Shown here: in pieces, positions 8,401 through 17,183 of the stretch
Numbering within the stretch: the stretch's first letter is position 1
Layout of the letters: each line of letters opens with the position of its first letter
Assembly (NCBI GenBank): GCA_002104985.1
Contig: MCGO01000319.1
Coordinates: forward strand, 1 to 34,017
Length of the DNA: 34,017 nucleotides
Reading direction: 5' to 3'
Origin: Rhizoclosmatium globosum
Taxonomy: Eukaryota > Chytridiomycota > Chytridiomycetes > Chytridiales > Chytriomycetaceae
Notes under the pieces: model-generated
What the model was told of the DNA's origin: nothing
Databases searched by the model: none
Seen by the model: the letters and a program-made list of their open reading frames with translations, nothing else
Translations under genes and position numbers: made by a program

Positions 8401-9951
8401 TGTGGAAGGGACATCCAGTATGGGTGTATTGGCACTTAACAAGACTTCAGCCAAAGGGAACCCTGCATGGAGCTTGATCTTTTCAGATCCTACATAAGTT
8501 ACTTCCAACGGCACTTCGCCATTAGCAATATCTTCCGTAGTGTATACAGTTCTTGCAACAAGAATACCTTTTTCTGGTAATCCCGAAAGAGTTTGTGCGA
8601 TACAATTTTCAAAGACTTTACTCTTTGGTATAAGTCGGTCAGTTTTGACTTTGACTCTATATCTCATAGATGGTACTAAGGTCATAGTTTTAGTAACACT
8701 CAAACGTGCATTCTCACTAGGTGTATATGTGGCAAAGTACTTTAAGGGGACACTAAGCCGTTTACCACTCTTCAGTGGAGGACCATAGAAAAGTCTATCA
8801 ATTGAGAAACAGATGTCCATGTTGAACTGTTTACATTGGGGTGTTCCCAAAATGACATCTCGAGGAAGTCCTGGAACTACAGAAAACTTCACAGTTTTCG
8901 CAATTGCTTTGCTTCCTCCCAGGTACACTTTAATGTAGCAGTAGCCAACTATTGTCATTGATCCAGCAACTCCTCTTGTCTGGTGCAACGTGGTGTATTT
9001 GAATAACACAGGTTGATCCTTCATGCTTTCATAAAAAGCGAGGGAAATAGAGGAATGGTTGGCTCCAGTGTCTACTAAAGTATCCTCAACATAGATACTT
9101 CCAATGTAAGTGCTAATTGTAGCCACTTTATAGATTCGACTATCACCATCCTCATCTTCAGTGGTATATGTGAAGAGGGGTCTGTATCGTCTGTAATCAC
9201 AGCCGGGATCATTACAGAGCTCTGCTTGAGCGAAGGAGTCATCTTCAAAGAGGCCAGTAACTACTTCATCGAAGCTGACCTTCGGTGTTGCTTTCTTTAT
9301 AGGGTTAAATTTTACCACTTGAGGTATTTTTCGAGTGAAATACGCTGGACCCTCTCCACTTCTGTGGTTTGGTTCAGAACGGTCCTCACGTACTGTTGAT
9401 TCAGGTACAGCTGACCAGCGGTGCCTGTGTTCCAAGTTTCCAATTTGAAAGGTGAATGCCTGTGACGCAGGGTCAACAGTCTCCATTGAGGGCAGTTCTG
9501 TGCTATACCTGGGTATTTGGTACAATGGAGTTTCGATTAAAACATTGTTTTTATTAAACTCCAACTCAATAGATGATACTGAAGGTGTCAGGACACTCAA
9601 AACTTCAACAAAAGGTAAAGATTCTGGGAAATTTGGAATTAGGGAAATAGGAACAGGAAACAAGTCTGTAGTAGAGTCCGACGCTTCATTGACCTGTAGG
9701 ATTTCATGATTAGAAGAATTAATGCAGGTATTTGTTTCATTACCACTTTTCTCGCGCATCATCTCACGAAATCTTTCAGCCAATGGGCAGTCAGCATGAC
9801 CATGGCCATATTCATGACACAAACTACACTTGAATCCTTTCATGTCTCCACGCAATGCAGTTTTGAAGCGAGTCCGATCGGCGGCAGTCATGTTGTGGGT
9901 TTCTTTGGAGAGTTGAGCACTAACCAAACGATCCCATTCCTCCAGCGGCAT
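5431..9951 (-). CDS. Retrotransposon ORF1: zinc knuckle, protease, RT, RNase H, first half of EEP endonuclease
   Basis: The frame is open from 9996 (a GTG), and the first ATG is at 9951. Numbering residues from 9996, a CX2CX4HX4C zinc knuckle lies at C57-C60-H65-C70. The retropepsin motif DTGA is at 309-312. RT spans about 835-1040 with the catalytic YIDD at 984-987. RNase H spans about 1125-1250 with D1133, E1177, D1202 and D1245. From about 1378 comes the N-terminal half of an exonuclease-endonuclease-phosphatase fold: WNINGLRS (N1385), LQETR (E1427), a GVGVLWR strand and TYVPS (Y1516). The ORF ends at a TGA inside that domain and overlaps ORF2 at ATGA. Only about 50 residues precede the zinc knuckle, so no capsid domain is present. 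RNase H to integrase continuity is normal for Ty3/gypsy pol, and the EEP domain is the insertion. Confidence 0.93.
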   Translation of the reverse strand: MPLEEWDRLVSAQLSKETHNMTAADRTRFKTALRGDMKGFKCSLCHEYGHGHADCPLAERFREMMREKSGNETNTCINSSNHEILQVNEASDSTTDLFPVPISLIPNFPESLPFVEVLSVLTPSVSSIELEFNKNNVLIETPLYQIPRYSTELPSMETVDPASQAFTFQIGNLEHRHRWSAVPESTVREDRSEPNHRSGEGPAYFTRKIPQVVKFNPIKKATPKVSFDEVVTGLFEDDSFAQAELCNDPGCDYRRYRPLFTYTTEDEDGDSRIYKVATISTYIGSIYVEDTLVDTGANHSSISLAFYESMKDQPVLFKYTTLHQTRGVAGSMTIVGYCYIKVYLGGSKAIAKTVKFSVVPGLPRDVILGTPQCKQFNMDICFSIDRLFYGPPLKSGKRLSVPLKYFATYTPSENARLSVTKTMTLVPSMRYRVKVKTDRLIPKSKVFENCIAQTLSGLPEKGILVARTVYTTEDIANGEVPLEVTYVGSEKIKLHAGFPLAEVLLSANTPILDVPSTIDENDQDTLIHFAMMAGLHNPVDNESFLHCLETGKPYSDKENHLQVSPVLVDEFDSIETPLDNSDSDMDDENLDVYYDAELLDAYEGYDLDQFFIDPVDPIKMNRDMFKDRSNLNTFLKSIKQKPVRTHRDFRRLMANVDKMAEDIIERRAQSINEPKEEIKLHKALSKKQTRLQEKTRLWKERMNKDKEFIKGLNVTEETFVDAMEELQEEGNSIMNSHPTKDASKEEKMDYIPELYGSDEEVLKKMKLDHMDSLYTPETKERLISLIRKYVNIFKPDVVTGTKRMPAHIIQEKEGARVPHRPPYPEGAGRTAILREHIEKMLKDGIIEPSLSQYSAPVVLTKKSDGSWRFCVDYRKLNEITIPDRYPLPKIEELFDAVGGKHYFSSIDLLQGFWQIPMDDTDKEKTAFISSQGLFQFRKLPFGLTNSPPTFQRLMDSVLAGYKYKFALVYIDDVIIYSNTEEDHFKHLELVFERMYDHNLKIKPSKCALFHAELPFLGHRISKDGLRRDPDKIASLSNWPRPKTVKQLQSFLGFGNYFRRFIKGFAQVAAPLYQLTKADQSWLWTDACENAFKELLSKLKSDMILYLPGEDEEYIIECDASGTALGAALYATSKDKTSERKPVAFISRMLTEVEQRYSNTDREGLAVVWAINCFDRYVFDRPVTVYTDHSALIPLFKGGELTGRFARWAYSLANYDITLVHTPGKKQVVADALSRVDIHKTPEETINLSEISSRMKKMIKKWGEGQNSDLGIENPPLETLYETYIPHSLAETDTQKTHAKKEFQRLYSRSIQRFMDDNQRTVNELMTDISKRLAKDTETKQQVLSVKDLRKVPKQPKRGYTAKSINISTWNINGLRSLLKKFTEDKALQKVPMTEVLEKFLDDQDCSVVCLQETRMGKDPKSKKLFTAMNDLENWNYSFNDTGTGHCGVGVLWRKELHGKVEVRTSGGLESLTRSNAPEHLLSDEGRVQTLFLDKLAIVNTYVPSLE

Positions 9952-9977
9952 GTCAACATCAGAAAGTAAGGAAGCTC

Positions 9978-9995
9978 GTTCTTTCTTGGGATCCA
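9978..9995 (-). other. Candidate tRNA primer-binding site
   Basis: Reading on the minus strand, eight bases past the end of the 5' LTR comes TGGATCCCAAGAAAG. The initial TGG is complementary to a tRNA CCA end. The following A would pair with a discriminator U, which is characteristic of tRNA-Cys, but I cannot match the acceptor stem from memory. The site overlaps the first codons of the open frame. Confidence 0.3.
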
Positions 9996-10003
9996 CATTA
10001 AAC

Positions 10004-11001
10004 TGTCGGCTCTCCGCTGGCTATGTCCTGAATCCCCGCTCCGATCCTAGGGTTCTGGTAATGGGCCTTTGGTAAATGCCTGCAAAAGTCCTTGCTGACT
10101 CCGAAAATGGTCCCTTGATAGGTTCGGAGGTTGAGGAACGGTATCCTTAAGTTCTAAGCTTAAGGTGGTTTAGAAACAAAATCAAGAACAACAAAACTAA
10201 ACAACAACAGGGGAGGAAAGGGATAATAATAATGACAAAAAGGAAATAAACGAACATAAAATAAATTCCACATCTCGCTCGCACCTGGCCTTCCTGCCTT
10301 ACTACAACTACTACGAGAGTCTGCACCACACCACTCCCGGGTCCTCAATAAGATATAAGTATTATGTGTTTCGCTATAAGCTCTGTTTCCAGTGCCTAAG
10401 TATACTACGCATACCGACGGAATAATAATAGCCTAACAGAGGGCAATTGACTATCCGCAATAGGTTCTGCCGCCAGTTGAGATTCCAATACTACCTTCCA
10501 CGGTCCTACCCTGCCTGAAGTACTCGCTCAACGCGCCCCAACCTACTCGCCGTCTCCAGGCTCCACACATAATCACGAAAGGCCTCACTCGCCCCTTTGG
10601 TCTGCTCTCGCTCACTTTCGCTCTATACTTATCTACAACGCTATAGCTAGATCCCTTTTCTTGGTTTGTTTATCGTTGCGGCTCAGGACTCGTCGCGCCC
10701 ACTTCTTCAGCTCGTCGCCGTCGGTGTCCTTTTACAATGCGTCCTCCGCCCTCCCAGGGTAACTGGTGTCCACGGTGCCTACCCCGTTGTGGATCCCGAA
10801 CTGGTCTCGCGTTATTAGAACGCGCTGCTGCCGTCACAGACTGGTGACTTTCAACTTATCAGCAACTTTTATTCCATTGTTCACTTGTCGCTCCCCAACA
10901 ATCAAACAATAATCCAAAAATCCAGACCTAAAATAATAAATAAAGAAAACCCTCCCAATAGTAAGTACAACTCTCAACCCCATGTCGATTTGTACTCGAC
11001 A
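10004..11001 (-). repeat. 5' LTR of the retrotransposon
   Basis: This 998-bp direct repeat is nearly identical to 841-1842. On the minus strand it starts TGTCGAG and ends CCGACA, giving the usual TG...CA ends. The first 19 bp form an interrupted palindrome: TGTCGA, 7 bp, TCGACA. It lies upstream of ORF1 in transcription, so it should supply the promoter; I could not place a TATA box with confidence. The 60-residue hydrophobic ORF inside it is low-complexity and occurs in both LTRs, and I do not regard it as a gene. The RanGAP stop codon lies 71 bp upstream on the same strand. Confidence 0.92.
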
Positions 11002-11005
11002 GAAC
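11002..11005. repeat. Right target-site duplication (GAAC)
   Basis: This is the partner of 837-840. Removing the element and one copy would restore a spacer of about 164 bp between the stop codons of the two flanking convergent genes. Confidence 0.6.
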
Positions 11006-11072
11006 TTCATTTGACAAAAACCAAAAAATAGAATCAAGAAGGGTATGTAACTTCAACAAAGTCCATCTATAA

Positions 11073-12551
11073 TTACACGTGAACTCCTCCAAGAGCATTT
11101 GCAAGAGCATCCACATCGGCTTCTGGCTTTTGAGCAACAACATCATCTTCATCTTCATCGTCCTCTTCTTCTTCAGCCTCACTATCAACTTCCTCCATAT
11201 CTTCCAACTCATCCAACCCTTCCACAAATCCATTTGCCCGCAAAGCACCGCGAATCACTTCAACAACGTCATCTTCGGCATCAAAGGTGTTTCCGTTCAA
11301 GTGCAATACGCCCAACTTCTTTTTTGTGGCCAAAACACCAGGGATAAGCTTCGCACCCTCAATATCCATTTCGTTGAAAGTGTAAATGAGGGTTTCGAGA
11401 TTTGGTGTCACAGTCGCAGGAGTGAGTGCCTTCAAAAAGGTTTTGGATCCAGCACGGCCAAGGAGGCAATCTCCGACATTGAGAATACGAAGGTTTGGCC
11501 AAGATGGAAGAGCAATTGCGAGTGCTTTGGCACCTGGTTTTGTGAATGTGTTGTCCTAAATACTTTCTGGTTAGTCCTCGGCAAAAACAATGAAAGAACA
11601 GCATTCGAATGACGTACTTGAACATCCAACACTTCCAGCAATGGGCATGATTTTCCAAGAGCGGCCAAAAGAACTTCAATTCCATCTGGTCGGATTCCGT
11701 TCTGAGGCATACGCAACTCCTTCAAGTTTGGCAAAATAGGGAACGCGAGAGACATGTTGCGGGCAGACACGGATTCAAGACGGTTACGGCCCATAATAAT
11801 AGTGTGCATATTTGGAAGCTTCTTCTCCTCGTTTGCAGCGGCAGCTTCAATAAGGGATGTGGAAATCAAACGACCACCCTCTATAGTTCAAAGTCAGAGA
11901 GTGTTTGGTGGACGAGTGGTGTGAATTTACCAATTCCAAGACCGTTGTTGTTGAGTTTCAAGGTTGTGATGGATCTGTTTTCGATGAAGAGTCTGCGGAT
12001 TGGGGCGGCACCTGGATACTTGATTAGCAGGTACGATATGTAGTTACGCACGTACCGGCAGGACCAAAGGCATTGTCAGAGAGGTCGATGACTTGGAGGG
12101 ATTTCTAGATTCACAGCATTGGTATAACAACATCGCACACCAAATGAGGCCTCACCTTGTCCACGAATGCATCAACAAAGGCATCCAAAGCCAGTGGGAT
12201 TTCGTCCTTCAAGCGACCTGTGAAGATATCTGACAAGTTTGCAATCTGTGATTTTGAAGTTTGTTCGAGTGACTCTGCCTCTGAAGCGACAACGGCGGCC
12301 TCACCTTCAAATTGACTTTGTTCTTGAGCGCATCGGCAACGGCCTTCGCAGCGCCGACGTTGAACGTGTTTCCTGGCGAAAAACAACGTCACGAACACGA
12401 ACAACTAAATCAACCACAAACCGGAAAACACAATCTCTTCGAGCGACTCGGCCGCAATCGCATTCAAGTCGGAAACTACTTGGGCGGCATCGTCGGATGT
12501 GTTGAGCTTGAGCACTTTGCCCTCGAGCGAGAACTTGGTCGAGGCGGTCAT
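11073..12551 (-). CDS. RNA1: Ran GTPase-activating protein (RanGAP / Rna1)
   Basis: Seven exons can be joined in frame: complement(11073-11555, 11618-11880, 11931-12011, 12056-12104, 12156-12245, 12305-12372, 12422-12551). Every intron is GT-AG and 44-62 nt long. The product is 387 residues, close to fission yeast Rna1. It consists of leucine-rich repeats followed by a long Asp/Glu tail (about residues 340-365) and a short C-terminus. The segment LSDIFTGRLKDEIP carries the arginine (about residue 77) that is catalytic in Rna1. RanGAP stimulates GTP hydrolysis by Ran in the cytoplasm and so drives nuclear transport directionality. The start ATG at 12551 gives an N-terminus resembling family members. 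The retrotransposon lies 71 bp downstream in the same orientation. Confidence 0.93.
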
Positions 12552-12646
12552 TTGTGGAAGAGTTTTGTTGGGGGGACAGGGCAAAAAGAAAACTGTCTTT
12601 AGTTTACATGTATACATCCAGATAAATAAATACAATAAATCGAAAG

Positions 12647-13516
12647 CTACACTGCTACCAAGGATAGAATGTCTTGCACTTCATCCGCAACCTCCCGAAA
12701 GATACCAATGCGGTCAAACTCATTGGGATGCAAGTTCAATTGAAACAAGTGTGGCAACGACGCGATTGCATTGGGTACACTGCCAGTGAATCGGTTTCCT
12801 CCGAGACTCAATATTTCAATAAGTTGTAATTCCTTCATCTCGTCTGGCAGTTCCCCACGCAACTCGTTGTGTTCCAAATTCAACACCTTCAAATTCACCA
12901 ACTTCCCAATACTTTTGAGAATACTGCCTTGTAAATGATTTCGATCCAAACAAAGTTCAGTCAGTCCTATGAGATTAAAGAGGGATTCTGGAATTTCTCC
13001 CTTCAGCCCATTTCCCGATAGAATGAGCGCTGTCAACGCATTCATGGTATATCCGATTGTGTCAGGAATGAATCCACCCATATTCGTGCTTGTCAAAGAG
13101 AAGTGGGTTACTCCAACCAGTGACGGTAACGCTTGATGAAGACATAACTGAGTCTCAGTGCCGCCAATAAATGAAACCTCTTTGATGCGCACGTCTCTTT
13201 TGATGGACTTGTAGGCTTCAAAGTATAAACCATGAATTCCATTCCCAACAAACAGCAGAATCCCAAACTTGTCCTTCTCAGCGCTCAAGACAGACGATGT
13301 GATCTCAGACCTGGTCATGTGTCGCTGAAGATGCAGATGTGCAAAGGACTGGCTGGCAATGGCAGTGTTTGCTAAGCGACAAAGCAATCGGTATTGCTGC
13401 GTTTCGAGGACGAGAGGAAGCCAGGCAAGGATGGATTGTACCAATTCAACTGGCAGCCGTGATTGAAAGTATGACTGGCTCAGATTAGAGACGGTGGCCA
13501 AAGTGGAAAGAGTCAT
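12647..13516 (-). CDS. F-box-like / leucine-rich repeat protein
   Basis: Intact single exon of 289 residues from an ATG. Residues about 20-66 (LPVELVQSILAWLPL...) resemble an F-box-like helical module. Residues about 105-275 hold roughly six leucine-rich repeats of the plant/receptor style, with G-x-I-P spacers such as LKGEIPESL and FTGSVPNAI. There is no signal peptide or membrane segment. F-box proteins recruit substrates to SCF ubiquitin ligases, but the F-box match here is by eye only. A related, broken copy lies at 26442-27618 on the other strand. It is separated from RanGAP by 95 bp and read in the same direction. Confidence 0.8.
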   Translation of the reverse strand: MTLSTLATVSNLSQSYFQSRLPVELVQSILAWLPLVLETQQYRLLCRLANTAIASQSFAHLHLQRHMTRSEITSSVLSAEKDKFGILLFVGNGIHGLYFEAYKSIKRDVRIKEVSFIGGTETQLCLHQALPSLVGVTHFSLTSTNMGGFIPDTIGYTMNALTALILSGNGLKGEIPESLFNLIGLTELCLDRNHLQGSILKSIGKLVNLKVLNLEHNELRGELPDEMKELQLIEILSLGGNRFTGSVPNAIASLPHLFQLNLHPNEFDRIGIFREVADEVQDILSLVAV

Positions 13517-13618
13517 TGGAGGCGAATGGAGGGGGCACTATTTCTTGTTTAATTGGGCTTCCCCGCATTCATTAATCAATATTTCTACTTCCTTCAGGAA
13601 TGGATCCAAATGCATGAA

Positions 13619-14806
13619 TCACTCAAAAACTCTATCTGGGTTGCTCTCCATACTCTCTCCTTCCAACTCCTCCCACTTGAACCGCTCTTCACGAAACATT
13701 ACACGAGTGATGTTCACCTCCTTGATGACAAGCTGCTTGTTTCCGCCCATGATTGATATTCTCCATTTCACAGGACTTCCATCCGTCGGACGCGGGAGCA
13801 ACGGCCCGCGAACTTCAAACACAGATCCGTTCATCATTTGCGAGTACATGTCATTCTTGAGCCCATGAATACGAACCAAATCGAATTTGACCAAATCCGT
13901 CGGTGCACGGCACATTTTCTTATGCCCTGCCTTCCACGCTTTCCGCTGACACTCTACTGAACAATAGAATTTGCTGTAACAACCGTTACACTTCTTCAAC
14001 GGGTTCAAGACTTCCTTTTCTCCAGACTCATCCACCGCAAGTATTCCGCAGACGTCACACTTGAATCCAGGCGTACGATCGAGGACCACAGATTTCACAA
14101 TTGGATATTCCGCATCATACCGCTCCTTACTCATAAACGGACCACACATCAAAAGCGTAGCAGTCTTTGACGAATTTGATGAAAAGAAGTTCCCGTGTCC
14201 AAATGCAGCTTCAGGTGTGCGAAGCCTCTGCTGTTCGAGCATTTTATCAACGACAATGTCTTTGATCTCTGTGAGGCCTGACTTGAATTCTTTGGGCGAG
14301 TTGAAGAAGGCTAAGTTCTCTTTCGCGAGAGTGAGGAATGTTTGAGGGGAATCGATCCATTCTTTCACAGTCATGATTTCGGGTTGGAAGGTTTTGATGT
14401 TGACGCCTGTGACGATGAGGGTTGAATATTCGGTAGGGGTTATCGTTTCGGAGAGACTGACGACTTTGCGGTAGAGCTGGGCGGAAGCTTCTCTGTTGCC
14501 TTGGTTGTAGGCAAGTCTGGCTCGGGTGAAGGCTGCTTGAGCGCGATGGTGTGTGGGGGCGTTTGAGTCGTTTTGGAGTTTCTTGAGGAAGGCGTCGTCT
14601 TCGGCAAAGATGTCGCACTGGTTGTGTCGGATGATGGAACTGATCGCCGAGAGACAATACCAATAGGTGTACGCAGTGCGAGGAACCAACGGGTAGCATT
14701 TGATGTACTGATCAAGACTCTCTCGATATCGTCCTTCCTGCGCAAGTTCTTCTGCTTTCATGTACAAGTTGTGCACTGCAGGTGGTGGATCTGTGAATCC
14801 CCTCAT
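13619..14806 (-). CDS. MYND zinc-finger protein with helical N-terminus
   Basis: The open frame reaches 14872, but that codon is GTG; the first ATG is at 14806, giving 395 residues. The N-terminal half (about 12-200) is helical with TPR-like segments (MKAEELAQEGRYRESLDQY). The MYND finger is at about 250-299: CDVC, then an unusually long gap of 19 residues to CNGC, then YCSVECQRKAWKAGHKKMC. MYND fingers bind proline-rich peptides. No SET domain is visible, so this is not a SMYD methyltransferase. The C-terminus (about 300-395) is beta-rich and unassigned. It is transcribed in the same direction as its neighbours. Confidence 0.82.
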   Translation of the reverse strand: MRGFTDPPPAVHNLYMKAEELAQEGRYRESLDQYIKCYPLVPRTAYTYWYCLSAISSIIRHNQCDIFAEDDAFLKKLQNDSNAPTHHRAQAAFTRARLAYNQGNREASAQLYRKVVSLSETITPTEYSTLIVTGVNIKTFQPEIMTVKEWIDSPQTFLTLAKENLAFFNSPKEFKSGLTEIKDIVVDKMLEQQRLRTPEAAFGHGNFFSSNSSKTATLLMCGPFMSKERYDAEYPIVKSVVLDRTPGFKCDVCGILAVDESGEKEVLNPLKKCNGCYSKFYCSVECQRKAWKAGHKKMCRAPTDLVKFDLVRIHGLKNDMYSQMMNGSVFEVRGPLLPRPTDGSPVKWRISIMGGNKQLVIKEVNITRVMFREERFKWEELEGESMESNPDRVFE

Positions 14807-15080
14807 GCTGTATGAGTCAAAGTTATAACAATTCTTCTCGTCAATTCTTCTTCTCTCATTCACCCCATTCACTTTTCATAATTGTAGAATGAATACTATA
14901 CATACTATATATTTTAGCCCATGCAAACTATAGGTACTCTTTTGGAATCATAAAAAACAGGCATACGAATTAAAAACACAAAGGTTTGGATAAGGAAGAG
15001 AGTGTGTGTGGGTGTAAAAAGATAGACTGTCTTGCATATTAAAAAGGACAGATCAGTCAGTCAGTTTAAAAGCTCTATAA

Positions 15081-16244
15081 TTAGTCGGTTGCAGCAATGA
15101 GTCCACGCATGACTTCGTTTTCTTGCTTTAACCTTTCAATAAAGGCACGGGATCCTTCAAGAATCTCAACACGAGAAGAACCATCGGTAGAAGTCTCGGA
15201 CCCTTCAATGGGAGGCCTTAAACCAGGCACCAATAGAGTCAATTCCTTGAGAGCATCACGAATGAGTTGCCTTCGACGTTGTTCGGCCAGAATATGATTT
15301 TGTTTCTTTTCTTGTGTGGACAGAAGGGACTGTTTTTTCGTTGTTGTGGAGGATGCATTGGCAGAGGTTGTGGTGGTAGAGGAAGCAGTAGAGCTGGTAT
15401 CGATGGAATCAGAGTCTTTTGGCTTCCTTCCACCTCGTCTCTTTGGTGCAGGAGCATCTGAAGAAGATGTAGGTCGAAGGGCAGAGGACGGTAAGGCAGC
15501 AAGAGCAGGGACGTGAGAGACAGGTTCAATCTTGAAGAGGGGATCTGAGTGCATTGGTGGAGAGGGAGTTGGAAGGCCTTCATGGTGATTTGATGGCATA
15601 AACTGTTGAAGGTGGTGGTGGTGCTGCTGGTGGTGTTGGTTGTTGTAGGTGACGTAGTGATGCTGCATAAGGGATGAAGGAGGAAGGATAGAAGAGGTGG
15701 AGTAAAGTGGGTTGAAAGAGGGAGGCATAATGTGAACTTGGGGCATCTGCTGCGACTGCGAGTGAAAGAAGGGCAGCATATCCGCAAAAGCAGCAGCCTG
15801 GCTTTGCGAGTGTGAATGGGAATGCGAATGTGGGAAGTTCAAGTCAGACTTGAGTCGCTTTGGCAACGACGACGAGAGCAGCGAAGTGGCTGGTGGTGGT
15901 GGATCACTCAGAAAGGCCGCCGGAATCGACAGCGATGCCGATGTGTCGACACTTCTTTTTCTTTGTTGGTGCTGGTGTTGCTGGTGTTGCTGCGGCAGAG
16001 TCGGCGATGTCGTTGTCGATGTTGTTGCGGGAAACAGCTGCGCCAACAACGGCGCCTCGCTCGATGTCCCACTTCCCGTCGTCCAATCAAATGCCGACGT
16101 CGAACTATTTGAAACGCCGCCGCCGAGATTGTCGAGAAACTGCGAAAACATCACATGGTCGTCGGTCGAGAGAAGCGGCTCGTCCGTGCTGCTGCTGCCC
16201 CCATCGCCAAACAGTTCGTAGAAGTTGAATAGATCGTCTTGCAT
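15081..16244 (-). CDS. bHLH transcription factor
   Basis: Single exon of 387 residues from an ATG at 16244. The C-terminus (about 313-383) is a basic helix-loop-helix. The basic part is HILAEQRRRQ, with the H/E/R residues that contact E-box DNA, followed by helix 1, a Ser/Thr-containing loop and helix 2 (SRVEILEGSRAFIERLKQEN) running into a short zipper-like end. A KRRGGRKPKD segment just upstream resembles an AT-hook. The first 250 residues are disordered, with His, Gln, Ser and Pro runs typical of fungal activation regions. It is probably nuclear. It is divergent from the cysteine-rich gene across 939 bp. Targets cannot be read from the sequence. Confidence 0.88.
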   Translation of the reverse strand: MQDDLFNFYELFGDGGSSSTDEPLLSTDDHVMFSQFLDNLGGGVSNSSTSAFDWTTGSGTSSEAPLLAQLFPATTSTTTSPTLPQQHQQHQHQQRKRSVDTSASLSIPAAFLSDPPPPATSLLSSSLPKRLKSDLNFPHSHSHSHSQSQAAAFADMLPFFHSQSQQMPQVHIMPPSFNPLYSTSSILPPSSLMQHHYVTYNNQHHQQHHHHLQQFMPSNHHEGLPTPSPPMHSDPLFKIEPVSHVPALAALPSSALRPTSSSDAPAPKRRGGRKPKDSDSIDTSSTASSTTTTSANASSTTTKKQSLLSTQEKKQNHILAEQRRRQLIRDALKELTLLVPGLRPPIEGSETSTDGSSRVEILEGSRAFIERLKQENEVMRGLIAATD

Positions 16245-17183
16245 TCGAGGCGATTCGTTGTGTGATTGATAGCAGGTGTGATTGAAGGTGTCGTTCAGTG
16301 GCTCGGGAGGGAGATGGTCGTGGTGGTGCCTCTTGAATGAAAGAATCGTGCAAGGAGAAAATAAAGGTCGACGTTAAGTGGTGATTCAAAAGGTCGAGCG
16401 AAGGAGGGCCACAGGAAATCTAAAGGAATTTTTTTATACTCTCCCTCGTTTCCTGTTCCATCACCCCCAAAGGGTGTTTCAGGTTGGGTTTGTCATCCAT
16501 GCATTTGTCAGATAGTAGAGAAATAGTGCCACACAACCCGGGTGAGGCCGAGCTGTGGCTCCACTGTCCCCTCTTGCTTCTTGCTAACCTTACAAATACT
16601 TTTGATGCTATCAGTTTGAAGGAATGCTTCTGCCAGTTGAAGGCTTGGACAACCCTGAACAAAACAAGCACCAAATACCAAATTCAACTGACAATTCAAA
16701 AATACCAGTTTATGAAGACACTCGAAATCTAACTTACGTATGTTTCATCACCACATTCTGCACACAACGGTGGACTGTCCGACCTATCAATATTCTAATA
16801 ATTTCCTTCGCTACCCCCATGTGCAAAGAGGCTTGGACCCTTGATACCAAAGATCAGGCCAGAGAAAAAAAGCGAGAGTTATGCTTCCCTTACAAAGCAA
16901 ACTCATGGGTGGTGCCACACCTTTCGAAAATCGGGTTTTTGTTGTGGTGTTCAATGCGGGGAATCTTGGAAAGAAAGTGAGTCCATGTGCGTCGAATTTC
17001 AATTGATTCCAAGATTACCCAAACTTGTTATATCTATCACAATTGAGGATAGTGGAAAGTGAACGTACTAGTTCTTTCTCAAGTTTGGTTTGATTATTAA
17101 TCTGTTTGACATTCAAACTCCGCCTAACCTTTGACAATTACCCTTACCTACACCAAGCTTCAAACAAAAACATTCGTTTAAAA
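16245..17183. other. Long divergent intergenic region
   Basis: 939 bp between the bHLH gene (minus) and the cysteine-rich gene (plus). Open frames here (for example 16624-16980 plus and 16420-16674 minus) overlap on both strands and have random composition, so I call no gene. The missing secretion signal of the cysteine-rich gene might lie here as an upstream exon, but I could not identify one. Confidence 0.5.
16432..16438 (-). promoter_or_regulatory. Candidate TATA box of the bHLH gene
   Basis: On the minus strand this reads TATAAAA, about 188 nt upstream of the bHLH start codon. That is a usual distance if the 5' leader is 130-160 nt. It is a sequence match only. Confidence 0.3.

Larger units (their letters stand above)
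841..11001 (-). mobile_element. Full-length Ty3/gypsy-type LTR retrotransposon with an extra endonuclease domain
   Basis: About 10.16 kb, transcribed on the minus strand. It has two long terminal repeats of about 1 kb that begin TG and end CA. Two large ORFs encode, in order, a zinc knuckle, aspartic protease, reverse transcriptase, RNase H, an EEP/AP-endonuclease-like domain (split between the ORFs), integrase (HHCC, DDE), a GPY/F-like region and a degenerate chromodomain. RT-RNaseH before integrase defines the Ty3/gypsy order, and the C-terminal chromodomain-like segment suggests a chromovirus relative. Both flanks carry GAAC (837-840 and 11002-11005), a plausible 4-bp target duplication. 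The LTRs differ at about nine aligned positions, so the insertion is fairly recent. It lies between the convergent membrane-protein gene and RanGAP gene. Confidence 0.95.

Noticed and set aside
9952..9996. GTG at 9996 as the start of retrotransposon ORF1
   Set aside because: GTG starts are not expected in eukaryotic nuclear genes. The first ATG is 9951, though a non-AUG start cannot be excluded because the frame stays open.
10147..10329. Hydrophobic 60-residue ORF in the 5' LTR, with a twin at 988-1170
   Set aside because: It is repetitive Val/Ile/Leu low-complexity sequence in the LTR. Two near-identical copies follow from the LTR duplication, and nothing supports translation.
11079..11612. 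177-residue plus-strand ORF over the RanGAP gene
   Set aside because: It is antisense to well-defined RanGAP exons and crosses an intron. Its composition mirrors the acidic tail.
16624..16980. 118-residue ORF in the bHLH/cysteine-rich spacer
   Set aside because: It has no motif and no clear codon bias, and it overlaps minus-strand ORFs of equal quality.
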